From: Epiperipatus broadwayi
Taxonomy: Eukaryota; Onychophora; Udeonychophora; Euonychophora; Peripatidae
Reading direction: 5' to 3'
Length of the DNA: 64,000 nucleotides
Assembly: GCA_028023455.1 (NCBI GenBank)
Contig: JAQFVV010006627.1
Coordinates: 248,001 to 312,000, forward strand
This document shows positions 47,109 to 58,740 of the stretch, in pieces. The translations under genes and the position numbers were made by a program. The notes under the pieces were generated by a model that saw only the letters and a program-made list of their open reading frames with translations, was not told the origin of the DNA and did no database searches. Positions within the stretch are counted from its first letter, which is position 1. Each line of letters opens with the position of its first letter.

Positions 47109-47443
47109 CAAAGATGGGACTTGGATAAATTGAGACAAATGAAAAAAGGAAAATTTGGTTTAGTATGTGAAAATGAATTTAAAAGAATTGTTCAGGATGG
47201 GAAATACATTAATAGTTCCTATGACTGTTGGAATAGAATTAAAAAAAGTATTCTTGAAAACAGCAAAAAATGAAATAGCATTATTCATGCAAAAAAAGCT
47301 AAACGTCCTTGGATAACTGAAGGTATGTTGGAAAAGATGGAAGTGCAGAGATGATGGAAGAATGTAAATACTGAGGAAGAGCAAAAGGCATATAGTAAAT
47401 TTAATAATGAACTAAAAGAAACAGACTTAGCAAAAGAAAGTGG

Positions 47444-48770
47444 TTGGAGCAAGAACGTAAAGAGATAGAAAGGTTTCAACAGGTAAAAAGATATGATCTG
47501 GTATTTAATAGAATACGAAGTATCACTTGGGAGAAAAAGACATGGGTAGCAAGTGAGATTACAGATAAGAATGGAAGGAGGTTAACTGATAGTAATGATA
47601 TATTAAAAAGATGGGAAGAATATCTTCAGTGTCTGTTTAGTAGAGGAAATAATTTAATTATGAACTTGAAAATGAAGATGTTGCAATAGATGATAGAGGT
47701 ATGGACATATTGCCAGATGAAGTAAGAAAAACAATCGCACAAACAAATAATGATAAGGCTGTTAAATTTGATGCAATACCTATAGAATTTTTGAGAGAAA
47801 TGGGAGAATTTACTATGAAGGAAATAGTTGGACTTTGTAATATGATATATAATAGTGGAGTTTGGCCTGAAGATTTTTTAAGAACTATAATGATTCCAAT
47901 TGTTAAAAAGAAAAAAGCTGCTAAATGTAAAGAGTATAGAACAATAAGTTTGTTGTCCCATGTTTCTCAAGTTTTAGTGAGGATTTTAACTCAAAGGATT
48001 TATGGGAAGGTAGATTATTATACTGGTGAACAACAGTTTGGTTTTCAGAAAGGGAAAAGCACAAGAGATGCTATTGGTATTGTTAGGACAATTGCGGAAA
48101 GATTGAAAAAGATAAAGGAATTGGTATATGTTTTGTGGATTTAGAAAAGGCATTTGATAAAGTAGGCTGGAATAAACTGATGTCCATCTTAAGAGATAAA
48201 GGAGTATTTTGGAAAGAAAGATGATTGATATGGACTAGGTATAATGGTCAAAGGATAAGAGTTAGATTTCGGAGTAATGAGACTGATGAAGTGAATATAA
48301 AAAGTGGAGTTAGGCAAGGGTGTAGTATGCCATCTGTTTGGTTTAATATTTATGTAGAAGGTATGCTGAATAATTATTTGGACTGTGGAGGAGCAAATGG
48401 TTGAAGGAGAGTAATAAAGTGTATAAGATTTGCAGATGATATGTTTCTTATTGCTGAGGAGGAAATGGGTTTTCAGAATATGTTGAATAAATTGGAAGAA
48501 AGATGTATGGCATATGGAATGAAGATTAATATTGAAAAGACTAAGTGTTTATGGATAGGGGGAGATGCAAAAAGACTGCAAATTGGAATCCATGATGACA
48601 TGGGTCAACGGGTGAAGGGATTTAAATATTTGGGTAGTTGGTTGAGTGAGAATGAAAGAAGTGAAGATGAAATTAAAAGAAAAATAGCATTGGCAAAGGT
48701 GACATTTGTAAAAAAAAAAAAAGATATTTTGTGGACCTATGGAAAGAGAATTAAGGAAGAGATTAATTAA
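47444..48770 (+). pseudogene. LINE reverse transcriptase domain, frameshifted
   Basis: After a Lys/Glu-rich linker, the RT fingers appear in a 147-codon frame (47,701-48,144): 'NNDKAVKFDAIPIEFL' (normally NNKA.G.DGIP.E), 'YRTISLLSHVSQVLVRIL' and 'QFGFQKGKSTRDAI'. A frameshift near 48,130 precedes 'FVDLEKAFDKV', holding the first catalytic Asp (~48,130-48,163). Next come 'GVRQGCSMPSVWFNIY' (~48,307-48,355) and 'IRFADDMFLI' (~48,424-48,453), which retains both Asp of the YADD-type motif. The frame then runs to 48,770 through the 'INIEKTKCLWIGG' thumb motif. Catalytic residues survive but stops and shifts prevent a full product. Confidence 0.87.
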
Positions 48771-49149
48771 ATGTTATGTGTGGAGTGTATTAATGTATGG
48801 TTGTGAAACATGGACATTGATTAATAGAATTAAGAAATGATTGGAAGCTTTTGAAATGTGGATATGGAGAAAAATGGTAAAAATCAGTTGGATGATTAAA
48901 ATAACAAATGAATAGGTTTTGAAAAGAGTAAATGAGGAAAAAAGATTGACTGAGAATATTAGAGAGAGAAAGAGAAACTGGATTGGACATATATTAAGAA
49001 GAGATTATAGTTTAATGAAAGATCTTTTGGAGGGAATGGTGAGTGGAAATAAAAAGAAAAGACGGAAGAGATTGACATTATTGGATGATATAAGAGATGG
49101 GAAGACTAATATGGAATTGAAGAAATGGGCAAGAAAGAAAATGGAATGA
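48770..49149 (+). pseudogene. LINE C-terminal region
   Basis: Follows RT after an A-run frameshift (48,710-48,722). 'MYGCETWTLI' (~48,793-48,822), 'EAFEMWIWRK' (~48,846-48,875) and, in the 76-codon frame at 48,919-49,149, 'RKRNWIGHILRRDYSLMKDL' and 'KKRRKRLTLLDDIRDGK' match the usual tail 'R+LEF.GH.LR.......EG...G.R.RGR.R..WLDDI'. Function is unclear in this family; it may bind the element RNA. The shift and an in-frame TGA and TAG separate it from RT. Confidence 0.8.
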
Positions 49150-49371
49150 AAGAATGGATGAACTGATGTAGTGACTACTCTCTGGACCTGTCTATTGGAC
49201 AGAATACTATTGAGTCATTCATTAGACTAGAGATTATCCAATAATGAATAATATTTCTGTACTATATTATTATTACATCCCCCCACAAGCTGCTAAAAGC
49301 AAATAAAAACCAGTACCTACATTGCGAGTGAGTGGTGTAGGGAAAATTATATTACAGAAATATTATTCATT

Positions 49372-50006
49372 AATGTGAAATCCTGTTTTTTTATAGAGAA
49401 AATAGCAGGAGCAAGTTGCTCTGGGAAACACAAGTTTATGAATAGTTTAATGGAAATATCAAATTCTCCATGTCCTAAAAAAAAAAACTTGGTGAGTGAA
49501 ATTCAATGTCAAAAAAATGCTGTTTTATTTTTGGATGCAAATGATATTGTTCACTCAAAATTAATTCATAATGATCAGGCTTTTAGAACCCTATAAGTTC
49601 TGAAACTTTTGTGTGATGCACTAAACTCTAAACATTGCATTTTATAGCAAAATCTTTACCACAACAATATACTAGCGCTCAAAGCCTTGAATGTAAAACA
49701 ATTTTTAATTTAATTCACCATGATCTGGCTTATCCATCAGCCATATTCACTCACTCTTGCTCTGTGTGATTTCTTTCTATTCTCTTGAATAAAAAAATGT
49801 TTCCATTTTTTTTTTTTTGCAGACAATAGAGGTGTTAAAAAACATCTCTTTGCAAAAGTTTCCAGACTAGTTTGAAAAGTGAAAAACACTGTCAAAACAT
49901 TACATTGCATTAAATGGACAATACTTTGAAAATGATTCAATTTGTAACATCTAAAATTACAATTTTTTATTACAAAATTCCAGTTACTTTTGGGTCCTCT
50001 CTCTTA
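49372..50006 (+). mobile_element. Mariner-like transposon, 5'-truncated copy
   Basis: The frame from 49,375 contains 'PCPKKKNLVSEIQCQKNAV', 'LFLDANDIVHSKLI' (mariner 'M...FFD..GIVH.EF') and, after a stop, 'LYHNNILALKALNVKQFL', matching 'LHHDNAPAHTA..V.QFL'; the second catalytic Asp is changed to Asn. Next is 'MIWLIHQPYSLTLAL.DFFLF', matching 'PHPPYSPDLAP.D.FLF', with the third Asp kept. The right TIR ends near 50,006 (CAGTTACTTTTGGGTCC) and matches the TIR of the copy at 52.7 kb. The left TIR and N-terminal half are missing. Multiple stops. Confidence 0.82.
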
Positions 50007-50009
50007 TAC

Positions 50010-50850
50010 AATTAATAATAAAAAAATTTAAAAAATTTGTGACATATAGACTCTCTATATTAAGAAATTTTTATGATCAGCAGTCAAAGAATCCCATTTC
50101 ATATTTTTAAAAAGATACCTATTCACGAAGAACAAAAATTTCTCATCAGAGGTAGGCTGTCAATATTTTATGAAATCTCTCATTCATCCTTGTCAAGGCT
50201 AGAATAATCTGAAAATTTGTTGTGTCTCAATTAATAAAGATACTATAAGTGAATTGCAATCTTTTCATTAAATTTTCCCAATCATTGTTGGTGTAGACAA
50301 AAGTTTCTGTTTTTTCTTTGGTCCTATGGTTAACTGACTTTAAAAATAATGCTGGAGAAATATAAAAAGAGCTAAAATATTTGGTCCCCATAAGTCTGGA
50401 ATGAATGGATTTCCTGATACTTAAACTATTAGGACTTTTGAGAATTTCAACAGACACTCTTAGCCTTGACTTAAGATTTCATCAAAATGTTAGCAATATA
50501 TTTTTGCGCAAAGGATTTCTGTATCTATGAGGGACTTATTTGATTGCTGATCATAGGAATATCTCAATTAAGATGACTGATGATCCTAAAAATATCTTTA
50601 TTTTCATTTTTTTAAATCAGATATACAAGTTTTATTATCTGTATTAACAACAATTAAATACACTTGTGTAATCTGATATAAATGAATACATCCTTTATTA
50701 AAAATAAAGAAATTTAAATAGGATAAAATTAATGCTATAAGTAAATAAATATTATTTTGAATTAAATTTAAAAAAAATTGGATAAGCATAATATGTATTA
50801 TAATTTTCATTAAATTTATCAATTTTAATAAACACATGCAGAATTAACAA
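50010..50850. other. Unassigned stretch
   Basis: No feature recognised between the mariner remnant and the TIR element. Confidence 0.4.
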
Positions 50851-50864
50851 GCTTATACAAATTC

Positions 50865-51234
50865 AACAGGCAAAATTATCCGTATAGTAGTGCCATCCTG
50901 TGCAAACCAGAGTAATCAATAAATGCCAGAAGGCTTGTGCATAAAATCCCCATTTAGTGCCTACTCATTCAACATCCCCAGACTAGTTTCTGGATTGTGG
51001 CCTTTGTCAGAGAGGAGCCTTGGATCTGAGAGCACTGTACCTACATCTTAGGATCTAATGCAATCCTCTAGCAGCCACCTTTTATCTCTGCTTAACAACA
51101 AACCTATGAGAATGAAATTGAAAACACAATAATATTTCTTATATAGTCATGTGGCACTACTGTATGGAGAGTTTTGCCTGTTTAATAACAGTTATGTGCT
51201 AGCATAAGAGATGGTGATCATGTGATGTTTAGTG
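50865..51234. mobile_element. Short TIR element with a 14-bp target duplication
   Basis: The 14-mer GCTTATACAAATTC flanks the element at 50,851-50,864 and 51,235-51,248. Near-identical 31-bp inverted repeats lie at 50,865-50,895 (AACAGGCAAAATTATCC...) and 51,152-51,182 (rc AACAGGCAAAACTCTCC...). Beyond the right TIR are 52 more bases before the target duplication. The interior ('CTTGGATCTGAGAGCACTG', 'ATCTTAGGATCTAATGCAA') recurs inverted in the nested element at 33.76-34.50 kb, so this is a dispersed family. No coding capacity. A duplication this long is more typical of LINE-type retroposition than of cut-and-paste transposition. Confidence 0.75.
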
Positions 51235-52216
51235 GCTTATACAAATTCGATATGAAACTTGATAAAAAAAATGAAAACATAAAATTCAGTCGTATTTGTA
51301 AATAGTCAAAATTGCAATAACTTATTTGTAGTGTAATTCAACAAATCTTTTATTTTTATTTCGAATCAATACATTTATTAATCATTATTTTCAGTTATTC
51401 CAGTGATATCATTTAAAGTTAGAATAGATTACTTGAGTGTATTTTCTCTTTTTCATAGACACTAAGTCCCAAGTTTAGCATTGGCATGATGATGATTAGT
51501 CTAAGATTTTATATTATGTCTCTCTTAAATCCAGTCCAAAGGATTACTCTTGATGATGCTATGTTTATCACTTATTATTATATATATTGGATTTTAAGAT
51601 CCTTCTTGAATTTGTATGCCCACAGTGCCTTATTCTGTACTTTTAAAATATATACGTATGAAAATTAAAACATTAACAAGTATACACGTATTCACTTAAA
51701 TATAAGGGTGTATTTATATATATATATAGGTTATAAAATTAGTGGAAGATAAAATATATTTATATGAATATGCGTATTAAAATAATATGAATATATTGAT
51801 TATTAAGACACTACAATACTAAGATGGTATAGTAAGTGAATTATAAATATAGGTTATGTTGTTTGTTAATAAAAATGCCTGTCTAGTGATAAACAATTTG
51901 AAATTTATAATTTCATAACATCAATATATAGAAGCATATAAAAAATTAATAGCAATGTATAATAAAAAAATATTAATTTAAAGATGTAAAATTAAAAATT
52001 TACAGATATGGAAATGTTAGTATATATATATATTACAACAATTAAATTATATAGTATAAAATACTGGAAAAAATAAACAATACCTGTGACACATTTTGAA
52101 TAAAATAATGTTATTTTAGGGTGCAAAAATGATTCATATATTTATGGACATATTAAATAACCTCCATACTTACCCATTCTTTTTAAATTCATATAAAGAT
52201 ACAATAAAAAACAAAT

Positions 52217-52263
52217 GACCCTCAAGATGCATTTCATGCTGAACCAGCACTCATCAGTTGGTC
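52217..52263 (-). ncRNA. Hammerhead ribozyme motif (type I, palindromic stem III)
   Basis: On the minus strand: CUGAUGAG (52,257-52,250); perfect 5-bp stem II UGCUG/CAGCA with a 3-nt loop (52,249-52,237); a U in place of the usual C, giving a G-U closing pair; GAAA (52,235-52,232); then UGCAUC, in which AUGCAU forms a minimal, palindromic stem III and C52,226 is the cleavage base. Stem I is weaker: AA/UU next to the core plus GACC/GGUC across a bulge, or CAA/UUG. The core is canonical; only stem I is imperfect. Expected product: self-cleaved monomer RNA of a ~423-nt tandem unit. Confidence 0.72.
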
Positions 52264-52639
52264 CGTGTCATTATCTCCCATATATATCTCTATTATATGA
52301 AGAGCATTTATCTATAGTGAATTGTTATATTTTTATTTGCCATTGTCAAACTCACTCCACTTACAACTTTGACACCATCTACCTCAGATATATACAATAA
52401 TGATTGTTACTAATCATTTTCTAAATTAGAGATTATCTCTAGCACTGACATAAACTTTAAACCTCAGTTAAAGATTAATATATTTAATTTTTTTTGTTTT
52501 AATTTTAAACATACACACACATGGAGTTATTCATCTTTCTCTTTCCTATGTGTAATATTTTAATAGATATATTAAATAACCTCCATACTTCTGCATTCTT
52601 TTTAAATTCATATAAATAAAGATATAATAAAAGACAAAT

Positions 52640-52678
52640 GACCCCCAAGATGCATTTCATGCTGAACCAGCACTCTCA
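52640..52678 (-). ncRNA. Hammerhead ribozyme motif, second repeat, damaged core
   Basis: Same as the 52.2-kb motif, with stem II UGCUG/CAGCA, GAAA (52,658-52,655) and UGCAUC, but the core reads CUGAGAG, one base short of CUGAUGAG. The stem I 5' strand is replaced by unrelated flank, so this copy should not cleave. Confidence 0.65.
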
Positions 52679-52701
52679 GTATTCATATATTCCAAATATT
52701 A

Positions 52702-53613
52702 TAAGAGGGGATACCCAAAAGTAATCAGAATTTTATAATAAAAAGTTGTTTATTTATTTTTAAGAATTATAAATTTAATCACTTTTGAATTACTAACCAT
52801 TTGATGCAATACACTGGTCTAAATGTGTTTTTCATTTTTCAAAGTAGTCTGGAAATACTTGCAAAGTGATGCATTTTAATACTTGTGGCAGTTTTTTTCA
52901 TCACTTCTAAGTTAACATAAAAAAACAAAAACATTTTTTTCATTTGAGAGATTTAAAAAAATCACACAAAGTGAGATTGAGCAAATATGGCCGATAGATA
53001 AGATGGATCATGCTGAATTTAATTAAAGTGTTTCACACTCAAGGATTTGAGAAATGACACTTTATCAGGGTGAAACTTGCAACTTTCTTCCTTGCTACAT
53101 TATGAAATATTTATGTTTTACGCAATCACATAAATGTTTCAGAACTTGCAGATAAAATGTCTGACCTTTATAAACTAAATCTAAGAGAAAAATGTCATTT
53201 GCATTAAAAAATAAATCAGCACAGTTTTGACTTTGAATTTCACTTGCCATATTTTTTTTAGGGATGTGGGGAATTTGACATTTCAATTAAACTACACATA
53301 AACTAGTACTTTTATGATATCAACTTGCTTGTAATTGGTTTCAAATATTGCAACTGTTTTCTCTGCTATTTTCTGTAAATGAAAACAAAATTTTATATTG
53401 GACGAACTTTTCAGTCATCATAAAAATTGACAAATACTTGAAACACACTTTACATAAAAATGTGCTATATGGACCCACGATTTCACACGGTGATATCCTT
53501 TGGCACATTGATGCAGAAGAGTTCCTGAAAAAAGTGTGTAACAGCAGAAGCATATTCTATAACAGGTGCACAAACCAGAGAATGATTCAGGTTATTTTTG
53601 GGTCCCACCTCAT
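52702..53613 (-). mobile_element. Mariner-like transposon, internally deleted copy
   Basis: TIRs at both ends: 52,702-52,731 (AAGAGGGGATACCCAAAAG...) and ~53,584-53,613 (rc TGAGGTGGGACCCAAAAAT...), flanked by TA. About 0.91 kb, shorter than the ~1.3 kb of intact mariners. On the minus strand 'FFNANDIFLLDLVYKGQTF' (~53,150-53,210) matches the strand before the second catalytic Asp of mariner transposases. A degraded 'HDPSYLSAIFAQSHFVFF' piece (~52,970-53,020) corresponds to 'PHPPYSPDLAP.D.F.F'. The first catalytic region was not found. Same family as the 49.4-kb copy, judged by TIR and protein pieces. Confidence 0.8.
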
Positions 53614-53639
53614 ATATTCATCATTTAAGTATTTTGTAT

Positions 53640-54890
53640 TTTAACAAACAAAGATATGTAATATAAAGAATTTTTGGCACATTATCAAATTATATATTAT
53701 GAAAAAATTAAAATACAGTATATTGTCACTTTAACCCTGAAGAAGATAGATAAGCTATTTCTAATATTAAAGATAAAACTATAAGAAAAATCAGTAAAAA
53801 TAAAATGTAAAATTGTATTTTTAAAATAACATTGCTCTCATAAATAACTGGCCAGTTAAAAATTATTAGAAAGTAGATGCATAATATGGGTAGCAACACT
53901 TAAAAAGTTCGCAAGATCCAAGGATCCTTGAAATCTGCCCGTTTTGCTACTAAATTAACCATGGGATTCTCTTACTTAACATGGAGGATGAAAACTGGTA
54001 TATCTCAAGCATTACATAATGAAAAGCTAGGAGTTTATCTTTTTAAATTGAGTTCAAAGAAGTTCTTACTAGGATTTATATATATATATGAATAGTTACT
54101 GTTATATATATCAAGTATTGACATTTGATATTTTTTAATGAATGGTTAAAAATATTATTATGTTTTAGTTTTGTAATAAAGAAAAGAAGACAAGAAAAAA
54201 TCAATACAGCATACAGAAATATGTTGTTTTCTTTTTCATAAGCAGCTGAAATTTTATTTCAATAAACTATTTTATTTTTAGATTTATTTATTTTTCTTAT
54301 ATAAAAATGATCATATAAGTTAAAAAATTTCCTGATTGATATATAATAATTTTACAATTGTTTTATCAAAATTTGTTTACTTTAAATATATACAAAAATA
54401 TTCAAATTTATTATTTACACATGAATGCCTACCAATTGCATGTTTACAGAAGTGATAAAATAATAAAAAATGCATATAAATATCAATTTTAAATCACTAC
54501 TTAGATGATTATGAGAAAAATCAATCTGAAATATGTTTTTCATGGAAGCAGGATAGTGAACAAAACTATTAAATAGCATAAGCTGACAAACTTAATATAA
54601 TTTCATAATCACATGATTAGCATATAACTAGCAGGTAGAATATTCATGTAATTCAAGTAAAATTCATGCCCACTAGAAAATGATGAATGTTACATGCATC
54701 AAGTTGTATTAAAAAAATATATTTAACCACTTGGACTGTGTTAGATTAAAACTTTTTTGGATAATGACATTAATTTGTTTATCCTTGAATATTCTTTTAA
54801 ATAATCACTTATTGCTAAATAGACTTGGGATAACCATCCAACATCTGTCAATAAGTATAATAAATACTTTTTCTTATTGCATTGCCAAAT
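53640..54890. other. Unassigned AT-rich stretch
   Basis: No gene or repeat recognised apart from (TA)n at ~54,079. Confidence 0.4.
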
Positions 54891-54894
54891 GTAT

Positions 54895-55302
54895 ACCATA
54901 TAATATTAAATCATCCAAGCACTTTACTATTGTTACAGAATGCTTTATTTACCACCACCTTTTACAATTTCGATTGTCTCAGCAATCTTATTCAAAGCTT
55001 TTATATCTCCTAACTTCAACTGCTAAATTCAAATATTATTAAATCATCCATGCACTCTACTACTGTTACACAATACTTTATTTACCACCCTCTTTTACAG
55101 TTTTGATTGCCCCAGCAATCTTCTTCAGAATGTTTATATCTCCTAACTTCAATTGCTACATTCATTTTTAAAATTTGAATTTAGGAGTCAAAGTTAGGAG
55201 ATATAAAAGTTCTGAAAAAGATTGCTGGGACAATTAAAATTATGGTAAATAAAGCATTGTGCAATAGTAGTAAAGTGCATGGATGGTTTAATATTATATG
55301 GC
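54895..55302. repeat. Three ~120-bp units, two direct and one inverted
   Basis: Unit 1 (54,903-55,022) and unit 2 (55,034-55,157) are head to tail. Unit 3 (55,190-55,297) is the inverse. The shared core runs from TTAAATCATCCA through 'TTTATTTACCACC', 'GCAATCTT' and 'TTATATCTCCTAACTTCAA'. The outer ends are inverted copies (CCATATAATATTAAA at 54,896; TTTAATATTATATGG at 55,288). Likely a foldback element with one arm duplicated. Confidence 0.8.
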
Positions 55303-55309
55303 TATGAGT

Positions 55310-56150
55310 ATTTTGAATATTATCAGCAAGAGATCAAGCTTAGTCCTATATTAATATGACTTGATCAAATAAGTGTGGATGTATTAACTTGCAATATTAT
55401 GCTACATTCCCCACAGGTGAAGCAAATCTCTTATTCTTAAAACTGGACCTTTAGTTATTATTTATATTTACATTGTTGAGTTGAACAAAAAAATTTAAAA
55501 AAATGAAATATCAGAATCTTTTCACAACTGCATTTATAATTTGGATTTTTATGAATAAATAAAATCTCAAATGAGACAAGAAAATAAAAAATAAATACAT
55601 TAATTTTGGAAGAATGATGGTACTATATCTATTGACTTATGAAAGTTCTCCACAATTGCTTATATGAAAAGGTTTGTGAGAAATCTTATCATTATAATTA
55701 CATTATCAACATAGGCAAATAATATACTGCTTATGTTCAATAGTAGATTTATATAGGGGAAAAAATACTGTTTTTTTAATATTTTAATGTAAAAAAATAT
55801 TGAAGTATTTTTCATGAAAGTTGGTATTATTAATGTAGTTAATGATTCCCAATAAGCAGGTTGACATTGACAAAGATTATTTAAAATCACTCAAAATAGT
55901 TATTACATGGCAAGCTGGTTATATATTGTATGTCCGAATAAGATACTTTATATTATTTTTTCAAATCCTAAAATATCTAATCATGTCACTATTTTTTGCC
56001 CCAAAATTAAAAATTGGTATCTATGTGAGTTTGCAAAAATTTTATCGATATAATTACTTATATTTTTTAAGGTAATTCATTTACATAGTTCTGTTTATAT
56101 ATATAAAGAGATTATATAATGATTTATATTTTTAATTTACTAATTCAAAA
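55310..56150. other. Unassigned AT-rich stretch
   Basis: No feature recognised. It ends in (TA)-rich sequence at the edge of the 4.65-kb repeat. Confidence 0.4.
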
Positions 56151-57364
56151 CTGCATATATATTGTACCCTTTTCTATAGGTCAAGAAATAGTTATAATGG
56201 TCAATTACTAAAAAAAAATTTTAAATTTGAGAATATATTTATTGATGTATTGAATATATTAAATTTATAGAGTCTGTAAAGTTCAATTTAAAGCTAAAGC
56301 AAATATCTGATACGTAAAATCATTTAAAAAATTAGTTAAATAAAGAGTAAAGAATTGCTCATATGGTTGTAAAAGCTGGCCATATTAAAATAACACAGCT
56401 ATCAGTAATAAAAATGTATTTAATAAGTCAATTTTAATAACTTTAAAACTTAGAATAAATTAATATTATATAGTATTTAAATTTATAAACTATATTAAAT
56501 AATAAAAATTAGTGTAATGTATTTGAATAGTAAATATTATGATGTTGAGAATTGTATTTATTTCTATATTTTTTTTCTAAATTATTTCTTCAAAATTTTA
56601 TATAAAAATTTTATATAATATAAGTGCAGTAAATTTATTAAGACAGACAAAAATAGACAAAACACCGGAAACGATTACGTAATTGTCTGGAATATTTTTA
56701 TACAAGCACTTGTTTCAATTAATACCAATATTTTAAAGTATTTAAATAATATTATAGTAGAAATGGATAGAATTTATTAAACATCATAATAAAAATAAGT
56801 AGTGAATAATTTTATTAAATATTGTTTTGAAAATTATTTTAAAAGTGTTTAAATTGATTTAAATATAATAATTAGTTTTAAATAATAATTAGATAGTGTT
56901 TAAGTGTTACATTATCAGTTTAAAACTTTAGAAAATTATTTATAAATCCAAGTAGGATTGACCAATAGTAATAGAGCTTGGCAGACTCCCAAAATCGCGC
57001 CAATTAATTGTATAATCGAGGAGAACAAGAATTGACAGACTCGAGTGAAGAGGTAAAAATTTTGAGCTCTCTAATAATTTCTTTTCTCCAATTTATTCAA
57101 TTTTTCAATATAATTCTAATAATTTCATTAGAACAAATTAACTGACAATTTTAAAATCATAGAGAGAGTCTTAAAATAAATATTTTTAAAGTTTTCATAA
57201 ATTATGTATCACTAACTTAATCGAACCTGCCAGTGAATTCTATAGAAGTACAGTCGGAATTTTCAGTAAAAAATATGGATAGATTCTTTAAAACCAGTTT
57301 TAAAGTTTATAACATTTCAAAATTGTTTATATTGTTCATTGATACCGCTTATATAGTGTATCCA

Positions 57365-57810
57365 AAGGAAACTGCTTTTACGCGTGTAATATAGATGAAA
57401 AGACATTGTGCGCAAAGTTCAGAAAGAGAATAAAATATAAAAATCATTATGATTCATCTAAGAATAAATGGACAAATATAATTCTAAAATTAAAATTATT
57501 GGAATTGCTTTCTTTAAGATGACCCGAAAAAGAAGTATACTCTAGAAAAAAAAAAAAAAATAGTTAAAGATCAAAAAATAATGTACATAAAATTAAGAAT
57601 GAATGAAATAAAGCTTGCTAAAGAGAAATATTTGTATAAAGAAAAATACGGAAGAGGAATATAAAAAATATTGGATCCATAAAACGCAATTGGTACCTAA
57701 AGTATTAAATATTCGTAGTCTAATTAAAAAGGAGAAAGATGCATCGACGCGCCGAGGGAATATTTGCCAGAACATTAAAAAAAAACTTCGAGGGATAACT
57801 AACTAAAATA
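57365..57810 (+). pseudogene. Degraded coding region inside the 4.65-kb repeat, copy 2
   Basis: A frame at ~57,370-57,510 reads like real protein ('NCFYACNIDEKTLCAKFRKR', then 'KNKWTNIILKLKLLELLSLR' before a stop). A 63-codon open frame follows at 57,615-57,806, with 'YWIHKTQLVPKVLNIRSLI' and 'KDASTRRGNICQNI'. The latter part is the counterpart of the copy-1 stretch near 15,680. Cys spacing (C-x3-C, then C-x8-C) in the first part could hint at metal binding but is too little to claim. No known family recognised. Confidence 0.42.
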
Positions 57811-58740
57811 TATTTTAATAATCTGATGCTAAAAGCTAAAATTAAAGATCGTCTAAACAAATTTATTAAATGAACCAAGTTATTTTAAAACTTTGAGAGT
57901 CATAATGGAGAACATTCAGATAAAAGAAGAAGAGTAATATTATGGGACTAAACAAGATTTACCGTCAGAAAAATATTTAATTATGGTTTGAATTATTTTT
58001 TATTATTATTATAAGCATTAGGTTTCAGAAAACGATAGGGAAACAAAATACATTAATTTTGGTATATATAATATTATATGAAATATGTTTGATTTTGAAT
58101 GTTTTTTAATAAAATTGTGTGTGTGTAATTGTATATTTGCGATGCTCGAAGGAAGGAAAAGAAGCCTACTGCAAAGCCTAATCCGAAGATAACAATTGTT
58201 TTTTGGTAACATTTATAATTATTGATGATATAATGTATGTTTTATTTATTTAGATCAGCTGAAAATTGAATGAATGTAGTACAAAAGTTTTATTATTATT
58301 ATTATTATTGTAAAACGCATTTAAAACAACACATTGAAACATTTTGAGATGTGATTAGATTTTTTAAAAATATGCATACGATAATCACTTTACGTGTTAA
58401 GAGTAATAATTTAATATAACCGATGATTATATTACATTTTCTATTGGTTTTTCCTATTGGGATGTTTGAATATTGTTTTAACAAAAAATGTAGGTAATGA
58501 ACATACAGTGTTATAAAGCGAGATAAATTATTCTTAAGAAATAGAGAAATGATTTTCATATTTGCGAATCTTGTTTGTTGTTTTTTTAAAAGTTGTTTGT
58601 ATTTATCGATGTTTGATATAGTGAAAATCTAGAGAGATAATTTGGGTAGTGACTTGGGAGTACAGGGGTGATTTGGAAACCAAGATGATGTATGAAAATC
58701 TAGGATGATATAGGGAATGGAAATAAGTAGTTTTGTGAGA

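Larger units (their letters stand above)
46010..49200 (+). mobile_element. RTE-type LINE, near full length but inactive
   Basis: The longest element here. A leader with 'GGCAACGGGAAACCACTTTG' (~46,167-46,186), common before this class of LINE ORF, is followed by APE endonuclease, RT and C-terminal segments in order on the plus strand. At least eight stops or frameshifts break the frame. No LTRs or clear target duplication were seen. Element type is inferred from domain motifs shared with 'craniofacial development protein 2-like' endonuclease-RT proteins. Confidence 0.88.
52150..52685 (-). repeat. Direct-repeat unit with hammerhead motifs (retrozyme/pLTR-like)
   Basis: Sequence from 'ATTAAATAACCTCCATACTT' (~52,151) through 'AAGATGCATTTCATGCTGAA' (to ~52,250) recurs at ~52,570-52,677 with few changes. 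The hammerhead cleavage sites inside are 423 nt apart (52,226 and 52,649, minus strand). The right copy loses homology just after its CUGA core, so the repeat ends there. A related locus lies at 30.03-30.78 kb. Confidence 0.75.

Noticed and set aside
53348-53644. 98-codon plus-strand frame
   Set aside because: Lies inside the TIRs of a minus-strand mariner copy and runs into its right TIR; no family match.
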